Shown: positions 50,035-59,324 of the stretch, one piece after another
How positions within the stretch are numbered: position 1 is the stretch's first letter
Layout of the letters: each line of letters begins with the position of its first letter
DNA from: Streptomyces chromofuscus
GTDB taxonomy: Bacteria > Actinomycetota > Actinomycetes > Streptomycetales > Streptomycetaceae
Assembly (NCBI RefSeq): GCF_015160875.1
Contig: NZ_CP063374.1
Location: forward strand, 5,769,501 to 5,833,500
DNA length: 64,000 nt
Direction of reading: 5' to 3'
The notes under the pieces: generated by a model
Told to the model about the DNA's origin: nothing
What the model saw: only the letters and a program-made list of their open reading frames with translations
Database searches by the model: none
Made by a program: the position numbers and the translations under genes

Positions 50035-53000
50035 CTAACGCTCCTGCTGGTGAGTGGGGCTCGGGAAACTGCCCGTCTGGCCGGACCCGGCCTGACGGCC
50101 CTGTGCGATACCCCGACGGAGGTTGGTCAGCCGGCCGCGCACGTCCTGTGGGGCGCGCGAGACCTGCGGACCGCTCTGGTGCGGCTGCTGCTGAGCGGTG
50201 CCCGGGACGAGGTTCGCCCGGGGGACTCGGCGCGGCAGACCGGAGGTGGTGACACCGCCCGCGGCGGGCTGCCGTACGCGCTCGGCCTGGCGGACGAGTT
50301 CGTCGTTCGGCGAGCTGCGCCAGGCGGGTGCGGCGGGACGCTGGGGGGCCGAGGGCGCCTGCTGCTGCGGGGCGGGCGCGGAGCCGTTGCCGTGCGGACG
50401 CTCGGCCCGGCCGGGCTGGGCCTGCTGACCCTGCTGACCCGCCTGGCCGCGGAACCAGTTCGTCTCCAGCGTGTCGTACAGCGGCGTACGTCCGTCACCG
50501 GGAACCTGCGCCGGCGGCAGGGCCTCCGGACCCTGGCGGCCGGGCCCCTGCTGCGGACGCTGCGGAGCCTGCGGCGGCCGGCCGCCGAAGTCGCCCTGCG
50601 GGCGCTCGAACTGGCCGGTGCCCTGGTTCTGGCGGTTTCCGGGCAGCGCGTGCTGGCCCGTGGACGAGCCGTCGTACGCGGCGTACTGGCCGGTAGCCCC
50701 GTTGTCGTAGCCCGGCTGGGCCGGGTACTGGCCGGTGGAGCCGTTGTCGTAGGCCTGCGGTGCGGCGTACTGGCCGGTGGAGCCGTTGTCGTAGGCCTGC
50801 GGTGCGGCGTACTGGCCGGTGGAGCCGTTGTCCTGGCGCTGTACGGCCGGGTACTGGCCGGTGGAGCCGTTGTCGTAGGCCTGCGGTGCGGCGTACTGGC
50901 CGGTGGAGCCGTTGTCCTGGCGCTGCACGGCCGGGTACTGGCCGGTGGAGCCGTTGTCGTAGGCCTGCGGTGCGGCGAACTGGCCCGTGTTGGACGGGTG
51001 GTTCGGATCGCCCTGGCTGCCGAAGATGTCCGAGCGGACGAACTGGCCGCCGTTGTGCTGGTTGTTCGCGCCGGGGTGCCCGAAGTCGGCGCCGGGGCCC
51101 TGGCGGTCGTCGGCGCGGGGAACCGCCGGCATCTCGGCGGTCGCACTCGGGCCGTGGCGCTCGTCGATCCGCGGCATCGGGGCCGTCTGGGACGGGTCCC
51201 GCTGCTCGTCGTGGCCGCGCGGAGTGTCCAGCGCGTCGCGCGGCACCGGCGGCTGCGCGTTGTCGTCGCTCCAGCTCGGGCGCTGCTGCGACTCGTTGCC
51301 GCCTGGCAGTTCGGCCCGCGCTCCGCCGCGCGGCGGCAGCTGCGGCTGACGGCCGCGGCGCCGGCCGCGCTCGCCGCCCGCGTTGCCGCGCTTCGGCGTC
51401 ACGGGGCCGCGGGAGTCCTGCTCCTGCGGGGGAACGGGCGCCTGGGCGTTGCCCACACCGGCGCCCGGCCGGCCCTGCTGCGGGGCCGGGGGAGTCTGCG
51501 GTCCGCGCGCACCGCCCGAGTCGCGGCCCGGCAGCGCGGCCCGCGGACCCTGACCGGCGCCGAGCCGGCCACCGCCGGACGCGCCGGCGCCCAGCGCCCG
51601 CCGCCCGGCGTACCGGCGCCCAGCGAGGAGCCGTTGCCGCGCCGGGCCGCGGCCACACCGGCGGCGGCCTGCGCCGCGGCCGGGCCGCCCGTGCCACCGG
51701 GGCCGCCCAGACCGGGCTTGCCCTGCGGCTTGTTGCCGCCCTGGGCGACGTCGACCGGGAGCATGACCAGCGCGGTCGTACCACCGGAGTCGGACGGGCG
51801 CAGCTGGATGCGGATGCCGTGCCGCTGCGACAGGCGGCCGACCACGAAGAGGCCCATGCGGCGGGAGACGGAGACGTCCACGGTGGGCGGCGAGGCGAGC
51901 CGCTCGTTGATCTGGGCGAGGTCCTCGGGCGAGAGGCCGATACCCGTGTCGTGGATCTCGATCAGGACCCGGCCGTCGGGCAGCGCGTGACCGGTGACCT
52001 TGACCTTGGTCTGCGGCGAGGAGAACGAGGTGGCGTTCTCCAGCAGCTCGGCGAGCAGGTGCACGAGGTCGTTGACCACGCGGCCGGCCACCTGGGTGGT
52101 CGGCACCGACGCCAGCTCGATGCGCTCGTACTGCTCCACCTCGGACGCGGCGGCACGCAGCACGTCGACCAGCGGGACCGGCCGGGTCCAGCGCCGGCCG
52201 GGCTCCTCACCGGCGAGGACGAGGAGGTTCTCGCCGTTCCGGCGCATACGGGTGGCGAGGTGGTCCAGCTTGAACAGCGAGGCCAGCTGGTCCGGGTCCG
52301 CCTCGCGGGACTCCAGCTCGGAGATCAGCGACAGCTGGCGCTGGATCAGACCCTGGGAGCGGCGCGAGAGGTTGGTGAACATCGCGTTGACGTTGCCCCG
52401 CAGCAGGGCCTGCTCGGCGGCGAGACGGACCGCCTCGCGGTGCACGTCGTCGAAGGCCGCGGCCACTCGGCCGATCTCGTCGCGGGAGTGCACGCCGACC
52501 GACTCCACGGACGTGTCCACGTCCTGCGGGTCCGACTCGGACAGCTGCTTGACGAGCTCGGGCAGCCGGTCCTGGGCGACCTTGGTCGCCGTGTCCTCCA
52601 GCCGGCGCAGCGAGCGGATCATGGAGCGGGCCACCACGAACGCGCCGACCAGCGAGACGCCGAGCACGAGCAGCACCAGCGCACCGGAGATGATCGCCTC
52701 GCGCTCGGACTCGCTGCGCAGCTCGCGCGCCTTCTGCTCCATGTCGTCGAGCAGCTGGCGCTCGATGTTCTTCATCTGCTGGATCTTGGTGGAGCTGTCG
52801 TCCAGCCAGTCCCGGTACGAGCGCTTCTCCAGGCCCTGCAGGCCGTTCTCCCGGCCGAGGGCGCGGGAGGCGAACTTGTCCGTGGCCTCGATGGTCGCGT
52901 TGTTCTGGTTGATCGGCTTCAGCAGTTCCTCGGAGCCGTCGCCGTAGATGCTGGAGAAGCTGCGCAGCTCGGAGACCTGGCTCTCCAGGGCCGACTCGGC

Positions 53001-53915
53001 GTACAGCCGGTCGTTCTCGGAGAGGTCGCCGAAGGTCTTGTTGTTGGCGGGCAGTGCCGCCGCCAGGACCGCGCGCTGGACCGAGGCGTACTCCTTGGCG
53101 GAGGAGAACGCCGACAGGGCACGGGTGCGCTGGATCATGTCGGGGTTGCTGGTCGCCTCCGCCATGTCCTGCGAGAGGTCGAGCAGGTGCGTGATGAGGC
53201 GGTGGTAGGCCTCCACGGTCTGCGTGGAGTTGTCCTCGGCCTCGTAGGCGTTGTTGCGGATCTCGTTGAGGCTGTTCAGGTCGCGGGCCAGACCGACGAG
53301 GCTGTCGCGCACGCCCTGGAGGTTGCCGTCCTTGCTGGCGGCGTCGACCTCCTCCGACGCGGCGAGGAAGTTCTCCAGCGCCCGGTCCGTCTTGGTCTGG
53401 AAGCCCTTGACCGTGACCGCGCTGGCCGTCGAGCCGTGTGCCAGCGGGCCGGCGGACTGGTCGCGCTCCTCCTGGAGCGCGGCGGCCAGTTCGGTGGCCT
53501 GCTTGGTCATCTCGGTGAGCAGCTTCATGTTGTCGAGCTGCTCGATGTCGTCCATGGACTGGCTGATCCGCAGCGCGCCGAGCGAGGTGGCCGCGACCAC
53601 CGGGAGCGTCAGCAGCGCCACCAGTCGGGTCGAGATACGCCAGTTGCGCAGGGCTATTCGCGGCCCGGGACCGCTCACGCCCTGCGGCGGCTTCACCGTC
53701 GGTGTGGGTGCGGAGCCCGGGGACGCCGAGGCGCCGGGGCGCCCGGAGGCCGAGGACGCGCCCGGGCGCCCGGAGCGCGGACCGCCGTCACCGGTCGGGG
53801 CCGGGCCCTGGCCCTGGGCGTGCTGGGGCGAGGAGCTGCCGGCCATGGGGCCAGTCCCGCCGTGCGGCTCCGGCTCCGCCGAAGCGCTGCCATCCCTCTT
53901 GAAACGTCCCTGCAC
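50035..53915 (-). CDS. cvnA: Conservon sensor-kinase-like protein CvnA (first cluster), with apparent frameshift
   Basis: The N-terminal ~770 residues (from GTG 53915) contain a Pro/Gly-rich tail, a TM helix (RLVALLTLPVVAATSLGALR), a long helical sensing domain, a second helix (ISGALVLLVLGVSLVGAFVV), HAMP, and an HATPase domain with ELLENA, HDTGIGL and RMGLFVVGRL. The frame is then lost near 51600, within GGCGGCGGGCGCTGGG, and stops at 51399. The other frame continues with matching composition to the conserved end GGVTTSGLPRRVPRANLVPG and RLTNLRRG at 50035. A one-base deletion (real or a sequencing error) explains this. The tail also holds ~14-residue repeats. Confidence 0.85.
50690..50985 (-). 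repeat. 42-bp tandem repeats in the cvnA tail
   Basis: Seven to eight near-identical copies of a ~14-residue unit, alternating AAPQAYDNGSTGQY and PAVQRQDNGSTGQY, encoded by 42-bp repeats. The copies are almost identical at the DNA level, so copy number probably varies between strains. The unit has a polar, aromatic, disordered character. Confidence 0.85.
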
Positions 53916-54507
53916 TAGCGTCGCAACCTCTGGACCAGGCGCCCCTCCGCGCGAACGGAAGGACGGTGTCGGCGTCGTCGGGAGCGCCCTGAATACGCAC
54001 CCGGGTGGTCGTGAGTGACCGGCGCTGGACTCCCCCTCCCGCCGCTCACCCGTCAGGAGCGACGCAAGTTTCGCGCCCCCCTGCGCGCCGGCTTCGGTCC
54101 TGCGGCGGTCCGTGGAATTCCAGCACAGTGCCGGATCTCCAACAAGGCCAGTTGGTCAGGCTGTGACCTCCGTGACACCACGTGAGGATGACGTCACGAC
54201 ACGTAGAGCGGCGTCCACCTTATAGCGGACATACCCGAACGAGTCGCCGGTGCATAAGGGGTGTCCCAGTCGCCATGATCAGGAGCGGAATGAGGGCTTC
54301 AGGAGCCCAATGTCCGTTTCGTTGGCATGAGTTGAGAGACTGATATGACCGCTTTGAGTCACGGTTCGTGAGCAAACTCACACCGGTTTCCGCGGCACCG
54401 CGTGCCGTCGGCGGGGAATCGGATGTTTAGCCTGACGCTTTACAAGAGGCAACGTTCTGCCAACCGGCGCTTCCGGCGCCCCGTACACGACAGGGTTCAG
54501 AACAACC
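53916..54507. other. Intergenic region upstream of cvnA
   Basis: A 590-bp gap, less GC-rich around 54180-54440, that should hold the promoter of the first conservon and that of the small ORF at 54508. A perfect inverted repeat GTGAG-CAAA-CTCAC lies at 54368-54381. Several short reading frames exist, but none has a convincing ribosome site. Confidence 0.5.
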
Positions 54508-54696
54508 GTGAAGACGACGATGCTGTTCGGCACGACAGCCAACCCGCGGCGCACCACTCTGGTGCACCTCAAAGACGCCGACGAGCTGGCGAGCCCGGAC
54601 CGCCCGGAGCACTCCGTCGAACTCCCCGCCCAGACGGCCAACCCCCGGCGCACCGTCCTGATGGACGTTCCGGCCGGGGCCGTCGCGGCCGAGTAG
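54508..54696 (+). CDS. Small protein with two TANPRRT motifs (62 aa)
   Basis: A GTG ORF of 62 codons encodes a hydrophilic peptide with an internal duplication: TTANPRRTTLVHLKDAD in the first half and QTANPRRTVLMDVPAG in the second. Codon third positions are mostly G/C. The start may also be ATG 54520 (MLFGTTANPRRT). There is no known domain, signal peptide or cysteine. It stands alone between the conservons and the FAH-family gene. The function is unknown; the repeated motif suggests it binds a partner twice. Confidence 0.6.
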   Translation: MKTTMLFGTTANPRRTTLVHLKDADELASPDRPEHSVELPAQTANPRRTVLMDVPAGAVAAE

Positions 54697-54848
54697 TACC
54701 CAGCACATCACGGACGCCCCGCGCGACGTCGCGCGGGGTGCCCGCGCGCCTTCCCGGTCGCCCGCGCCCCGACCCGCCGGGCAGGCCCTGCCGAGATAGC
54801 CTGGAGCGTCAGACTCCAGCCAGCTCAGGTAAGGGGCGCAAGGATCCC

Positions 54849-55625
54849 GTGCGCATCGCCAGGTTCTCCATCGACGGGAACGTCGCCTTCGGCGCGGTCG
54901 AGGGCGACAAGCCGGACGAGCTCGTCCTCGACATCATCAAGGGCATCCCGTTCGCGGACTTCGAGCTCTCCGGCACCAAGGTGCCGCTGAGCAAGGTACG
55001 GCTGCTGCCGCCGGTCCTCCCCAACAAGGTCGTCGCCTTCGGCCGCAACTACGCCGAGCACGCGCGCGAGCTGGGCAACGAGGTGCCCGACGCCCCGTTC
55101 GCCTTCTTCAAGCCGTCCACCTCGGTGATCGGCCACGGCGACGAGATCCAGTACCCCTCCTTCTCCGAGGAACTCCACCACGAGGCCGAGCTGGCCGTCG
55201 TCATCGGCCGCCTGTGCCGCGAAGTCCCGCGCGAACGCGTCAAGGACGTGGTCCTCGGCTACACCTGCGCCAACGACGTCACCGCCCGTGACGTGCAGAA
55301 GCGCGAAAAGCAGTGGGCCCGGGCCAAGGGCTTCGACACCGCCTGCCCGCTCGGCCCCTGGGTGGAGACCGACCTGGACCCCGCCGACCTGACCATCCAG
55401 CTGACCGTCAACGGACAGCAGCGCCAGCTCGGCCGCACCAGCGAGATGATCCACCCGATCGAGGATCTGATCGTCAACATCTCCGAGGCCATGACGCTGC
55501 TCCCCGGCGACGTGATCCTCACGGGCACCCCCGCGGGGGTCGGCCCCCTGGCTGTCGGCGACGAGGTCTCCGTCAGCATCGAAGGCATCGGCACTCTCAC
55601 CAACAAGGTTGTCAAGCGTGGCTAG
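54849..55625 (+). CDS. Fumarylacetoacetate hydrolase-family protein
   Basis: A 258-residue FAH-fold hydrolase/isomerase. It shows NKVVAFGRNYAEHARELGNE, FFKPSTSVIG, EELHHEAELAVVIGR with the metal-binding Glu residues, and GYTCANDVTARDVQKREKQW, plus ILTGTPAGVGPLAVGDEV. Members cleave or isomerise C-C bonds in acylpyruvate-like compounds, needing Mg2+ or Mn2+. The GTG 54849 start has AAGGA upstream. Its stop overlaps the gltX start by eight bases, so the two are coupled. The exact substrate is unknown. Confidence 0.92.
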   Translation: MRIARFSIDGNVAFGAVEGDKPDELVLDIIKGIPFADFELSGTKVPLSKVRLLPPVLPNKVVAFGRNYAEHARELGNEVPDAPFAFFKPSTSVIGHGDEIQYPSFSEELHHEAELAVVIGRLCREVPRERVKDVVLGYTCANDVTARDVQKREKQWARAKGFDTACPLGPWVETDLDPADLTIQLTVNGQQRQLGRTSEMIHPIEDLIVNISEAMTLLPGDVILTGTPAGVGPLAVGDEVSVSIEGIGTLTNKVVKRG

Positions 55626-57102
55626 CGCACCCGGCACTCCAGTACGCGTCCGTTTCTGCCCCTCGCCCACCGGTAACCCGCACGTGGGCCTGGTCCGCAC
55701 CGCCCTGTTCAACTGGGCGTTCGCCCGGCACCACCAGGGCACCCTGGTCTTCCGCATCGAGGACACCGACGCGGCCCGCGACTCCGAGGAGTCCTACGAG
55801 CAGCTGCTCGACGCGATGCGCTGGCTCGGCTTCGACTGGGACGAGGGCCCCGAGGTCGGCGGCCCGCACGCGCCGTACCGCCAGTCGCAGCGCATGGACA
55901 TCTACAAGGACGTCGCCCAGAAGCTGCTGGACGCGGGCCACGCCTACCACTGCTACTGCTCCCAGGAGGAGCTGGACACCCGCCGCGAGGCCGCCCGCGC
56001 CGCCGGCAGGCCGTCCGGCTACGACGGACACTGCCGCGAGCTGACCGCCGCGCAGGTCGAGCAGTACCAGGCCCAGGGCCGCGAGCCGATCGTCCGCTTC
56101 CGCATGCCCGACGAGACGATCACCTTCACGGACCTGGTGCGCGGCGAGCTGACGTTCACCCCGGAGAACGTCCCGGACTACGGCATCGTCCGCGCCAACG
56201 GCGCCCCGCTCTACACGCTCGTGAACCCGGTCGACGACGCCCTGATGGAGATCACCCACGTCCTGCGCGGCGAGGACCTGCTCTCCTCCACCCCGCGGCA
56301 GATCGCCCTGTACAAGGCCTTGATCGAGCTGGGCATCGCCCGGCGGATCCCGGAGTTCGGCCACCTGCCGTACGTGATGGGCGAGGGCAACAAGAAGCTC
56401 TCCAAACGTGACCCGCAGTCGTCGCTGAACCTCTACCGCGAGCGCGGCTTCCTCCCCGAGGGCCTGCTCAACTACCTCTCTCTCCTGGGCTGGTCCCTCT
56501 CGGCCGACCAGGACATCTTCACGATGGACGAGATGATCGCGGCCTTCGACGTCGCGGACGTGAACCCCAACCCGGCCCGCTTCGACCTCAAGAAGTGCGA
56601 GGCGATCAACGGCGACCACATCCGGCTGCTCGATGTGAAGGACTTCACGGAGCGCTGCCGCCCGTGGCTGCAGGCCCCGTTCGCCCCGTGGGCCCCGGAG
56701 GCCTTCGACGAAGTGAAGTGGCAGGCCGTCGCGCCGCACGCGCAGACCCGCCTGAAGGTGCTGTCGGAGATCACCGACAACGTCGACTTCCTGTTCCTGC
56801 CGGAGCCGGTCTTCGACGAGGCCAGCTGGACCAAGGCCATGAAGGAGGGCTCCGACGCCCTGCTGCGCACCGCCCGCGAGAAGCTGGAGGCGGCCGACTG
56901 GAGCAGCCCCGAGTCGCTGAAGGCGGCCGTCCTGGAGGCCGGCGAGGCGCACGGCCTGAAGCTCGGCAAGGCCCAGGCCCCGGTCCGCGTCGCCGTCACC
57001 GGCCGCACCGTCGGCCTGCCGCTGTTCGAGTCCCTGGAGATCCTGGGCAAGGACCGGACGCTGGCCCGCATCGACGCCGCGCTGGCGAGGCTTGCGGCCT
57101 GA
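55618..57102 (+). CDS. gltX: Glutamyl-tRNA synthetase
   Basis: Class I GluRS, 494 residues. It charges tRNA-Glu and, in most actinobacteria, also mischarges tRNA-Gln for the amidotransferase route. The HIGH-like motif is FCPSPTGNPHVG and the KMSKS-like motif is KKLSKRDPQ. IEDTDAARDSEESYEQLL and HVLRGEDLLSSTPRQIALY are typical. GTG 55618 overlaps the upstream stop; a TTG three codons earlier is possible. Five tRNA genes for Glu and Gln lie about 1 kb downstream. Confidence 0.96.
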   Translation: MASAPGTPVRVRFCPSPTGNPHVGLVRTALFNWAFARHHQGTLVFRIEDTDAARDSEESYEQLLDAMRWLGFDWDEGPEVGGPHAPYRQSQRMDIYKDVAQKLLDAGHAYHCYCSQEELDTRREAARAAGRPSGYDGHCRELTAAQVEQYQAQGREPIVRFRMPDETITFTDLVRGELTFTPENVPDYGIVRANGAPLYTLVNPVDDALMEITHVLRGEDLLSSTPRQIALYKALIELGIARRIPEFGHLPYVMGEGNKKLSKRDPQSSLNLYRERGFLPEGLLNYLSLLGWSLSADQDIFTMDEMIAAFDVADVNPNPARFDLKKCEAINGDHIRLLDVKDFTERCRPWLQAPFAPWAPEAFDEVKWQAVAPHAQTRLKVLSEITDNVDFLFLPEPVFDEASWTKAMKEGSDALLRTAREKLEAADWSSPESLKAAVLEAGEAHGLKLGKAQAPVRVAVTGRTVGLPLFESLEILGKDRTLARIDAALARLAA

Positions 57103-57117
57103 CGCAGGCACGGTGAA

Positions 57118-57148
57118 GGGCGGCATCCGGCAGCGGATGCCGCCCTTT
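57118..57148 (+). terminator. Terminator of gltX
   Basis: GGGCGGCATCCG (57118-57129) pairs perfectly with CGGATGCCGCCC (57134-57145), followed by TTTCG. Confidence 0.87.
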
Positions 57149-57195
57149 CGCCGTATTCCGCCCGCACCCGGCGGCCACCGGGTTACCGTCGCAGC

Positions 57196-57927
57196 ATGAG
57201 CATTCGGGCCGTGGTCTGGGACGTCGACGACACGCTTTTCGACTACACGACCGCGGACCGCGCGGGCATGCGCGCCCACCTGGCGGCCGAGGGCCTGCTC
57301 GGGGCGTACGACGGCGTCGAGCAGGCCCTGGCGCACTGGCGGGCGGTGACCGACAGCCAGTGGGCCCGCTTCTCGGCCGGTGAGGTGTCCTTCGAGGAGC
57401 AGCGCCGCGACCGGGTCCGGGTGTTCCTCGACCGGGCGCTCGGCGACGCCGAGGCGGAGGCCTGGTTCGAGCGCTATCTGGGCCACTACGAGGCCGCCTG
57501 GGCGCTCTTCCCCGACGTACTGCCCGTGCTGGACGCCCTCGCCACCAGCCACCGGCACGCCGTGCTGTCCAACTCCAGCCTTCACGTCCAGGACCGCAAG
57601 CTGCGCGTGCTGGGCGTGCACGACCGCTTCGAGGCGATCCTGTGCGCCGCCGAGCTCGGCGTCTCCAAGCCCGAGGCGGGCGCCTTCCTCGCGGCCTGCG
57701 AGGCGCTGGACCTGCCGCCGCACCTGGTCGCGTACGTCGGCGACCACCCGGAGATCGACTGGCGGGGCGCCGCCGACGCCGGGCTGGTGTCCGTGTGGAT
57801 CGACCGCACCGGCGCGCACGCCTGGGCGGACGCGCCCGTCGGCCCGCACCGGATCGCCTCGCTCGCCGAACTCCCCGCGATCCTCGGCTCCGATACTCGT
57901 TTTGGAGCCCCGTCCACCTTCAGGTAA
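57196..57927 (+). CDS. HAD-superfamily hydrolase
   Basis: A 243-residue HAD phosphatase. Motif I is VVWDVDDTLFDY with nucleophile and acid Asp, motif II HAVLSNSSLHV, motif III Lys in GVSKPEAGAF, and motif IV YVGDHPEIDWRGA. The helical cap between motifs I and II is of the C1 type. The substrate is unknown; relatives act on phosphoglycolate, sugar phosphates or nucleotides. It is a separate unit after the gltX terminator. Confidence 0.9.
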   Translation: MSIRAVVWDVDDTLFDYTTADRAGMRAHLAAEGLLGAYDGVEQALAHWRAVTDSQWARFSAGEVSFEEQRRDRVRVFLDRALGDAEAEAWFERYLGHYEAAWALFPDVLPVLDALATSHRHAVLSNSSLHVQDRKLRVLGVHDRFEAILCAAELGVSKPEAGAFLAACEALDLPPHLVAYVGDHPEIDWRGAADAGLVSVWIDRTGAHAWADAPVGPHRIASLAELPAILGSDTRFGAPSTFR

Positions 57928-58018
57928 TGTTCTTCCTGCGCCGCCGGGGAGCGGGCCGAAAGGCCGGGAACCGGAAGCGCGAACTAGAACGAGATCCCCT
58001 CAGGGGCTTGCGTTCCAG

Positions 58019-58090
58019 TGGCCTATGGTGTAATTGGCAGCACGACTGATTCTGGTTCAGTTAGTCTTGGTTCGAGTCCAGGTAGGCCAG
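58019..58090 (+). tRNA. tRNA-Gln (anticodon CUG)
   Basis: A 72-nt cloverleaf. The acceptor stem is TGGCCTA/TAGGCCA, the anticodon loop TTCTGGT sits in an ACTGA/TCAGT stem, and the T-arm contains GGTTCGAGTCC. The discriminator base is G. CCA is not encoded. Confidence 0.95.
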
Positions 58091-58111
58091 CTCGCAGAGC
58101 TCATCTGCAAA

Positions 58112-58184
58112 GCCCCCGTTGTGTAGCGGCCTAGCACGCTGCCCTCTCAAGGCAGTAGCGCCGGTTCGAATCCGGTCGGGGGTA
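58112..58184 (+). tRNA. tRNA-Glu (anticodon CUC), copy 1
   Basis: A 73-nt cloverleaf with acceptor GCCCCCG/CGGGGGT and anticodon loop CTCTCAA in a CTGCC/GGCAG stem. The T-arm is CCGGTTCGAATCCGG and the discriminator A. It differs from the other two copies by a compensatory T-A pair in the anticodon stem. Confidence 0.95.
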
Positions 58185-58246
58185 CAGATCCTTCCCGCGG
58201 GAACAATCCGGGTCGCACCCGTTGCTCTCGATGCAGGATCGCTAGG

Positions 58247-58319
58247 GCCCCCGTTGTGTAGCGGCCTAGCACGCCGCCCTCTCAAGGCGGTAGCGCCGGT
58301 TCGAATCCGGTCGGGGGTA
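58247..58319 (+). tRNA. tRNA-Glu (anticodon CUC), copy 2
   Basis: A 73-nt cloverleaf identical to copy 3, with anticodon stem CCGCC/GGCGG and loop CTCTCAA. Confidence 0.95.
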
Positions 58320-58339
58320 CTGACTGGTCTAAACCACAT

Positions 58340-58411
58340 TGGTCTATGGTGTAATTGGCAGCACGACTGATTCTGGTTCAGTTAGTCTTGGTTCGAGTCC
58401 AGGTAGACCAG
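58340..58411 (+). tRNA. tRNA-Gln (anticodon CUG), copy 2
   Basis: A 72-nt cloverleaf as at 58019, but with acceptor TGGTCTA/TAGACCA: a compensatory base-pair change keeps the stem paired. Confidence 0.95.
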
Positions 58412-58439
58412 CTCGGACCTGCGGAAACGCAGAGTCCAT

Positions 58440-58512
58440 GCCCCCGTTGTGTAGCGGCCTAGCACGCCGCCCTCTCAAGGCGGTAGCGCCGGTTCGAATC
58501 CGGTCGGGGGTA
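58440..58512 (+). tRNA. tRNA-Glu (anticodon CUC), copy 3
   Basis: A 73-nt cloverleaf identical to copy 2. It ends the five-tRNA cluster, about 50 bp before the convergent MerR gene. Confidence 0.95.
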
Positions 58513-58562
58513 CGCGATCGATGGGCCTCCACTTCGGTGGGGGCCCATCGGCATGTCCTGCG

Positions 58563-59210
58563 TCACTTCCTGCCGAACCGGCGGCGTGACTCCTCCGCCT
58601 CCGCCAGCCTGCGCAGCGCGAGCAGTACCGGCTCGTACAGCACGGTCAGTGCGACCGCCGCCTCCACCTGCTCGTCCGCCGTACCGCCGTACCGCTCCAC
58701 CAGATCGAGATCGTTGACGGCGAGCCGTCCCAGGGTGCGGGCGTACGGCTCCAAGTCCGCGACGGTGCAGGGGTATCCGAGCCGCTCCAGCGCGGCGATC
58801 GCGGTCACGAGCATCCCGTACGCGGGGATCGTCGCCCCGGTCGCGGGGTCGTAGCCCCAGTCGAGCAGCTCCAGCAACTGCTCCGCGCGCCGCCGGGCCG
58901 TCTCCATGGCCGGGTCGTCGGCGTCGGCGGGCTTGCCGTGCGGCAGGGCGCACACGGCGGTGCCGAGGCGCTCGTTCTGATCCAGGGAGTCGTCGTCCAG
59001 CGCCGCGAGCACCTCGCGGGCGGAGGCCACGGACACGCCGCCGACCTGAATCAGTGCCCGCACCAGGCGGAGCCGGCGCAGGTGCCGCTCGTCGTACTCG
59101 GCCTGGGTCGCCGTGATCCGGCGGCCCGGCGGCAGCAGGCCCTCGCGCAGATAGAACTTCACGGTGGCGGTGGCGACGCCGCTGCGTCTGCTCAGCTCCG
59201 ACAGCCTCAT
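58563..59210 (-). CDS. MerR-family transcriptional regulator
   Basis: A 215-residue MerR regulator. The N-terminal HTH is LSRRSGVATATVKFYLREGL, followed by the wing LPPGRRITATQAEYDERHLR and a long helical effector domain without a conserved Cys pair, so it likely senses an organic ligand. ATG 59210 was chosen as the standard MerR start. It is divergent from a DUF4188 gene, with palindromic operator sites in the 114-bp gap. Confidence 0.9.
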   Translation of the reverse strand: MRLSELSRRSGVATATVKFYLREGLLPPGRRITATQAEYDERHLRRLRLVRALIQVGGVSVASAREVLAALDDDSLDQNERLGTAVCALPHGKPADADDPAMETARRRAEQLLELLDWGYDPATGATIPAYGMLVTAIAALERLGYPCTVADLEPYARTLGRLAVNDLDLVERYGGTADEQVEAAVALTVLYEPVLLALRRLAEAEESRRRFGRK

Positions 59211-59263
59211 GGCCGTGCGACTCCCTTGTTCTTTCCCCTTGCGCCTTGCGTTGGAGAGTGTCA

Positions 59264-59293
59264 CTATCCAAGCATGGATAGTTCCACTATCCA
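59264..59293. promoter_or_regulatory. MerR operator between the MerR and DUF4188 genes
   Basis: CTATCCA-AGCA-TGGATAG (59264-59281) is a perfect 7-4-7 inverted repeat, and a third CTATCCA half-site lies at 59287-59293. It is about 55 bp from the MerR start and 30 bp from the DUF4188 start. Confidence 0.65.
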
Positions 59294-59324
59294 ATGGGTC
59301 GGCAATGGGGGAAGGTGGTTCGTC

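Noticed and set aside
58061..58532. Short ORFs across the tRNA cluster with repeated peptides such as TPDRIRTGATALRG.
   Set aside because: They are translations of the repeated tRNA-Glu genes.
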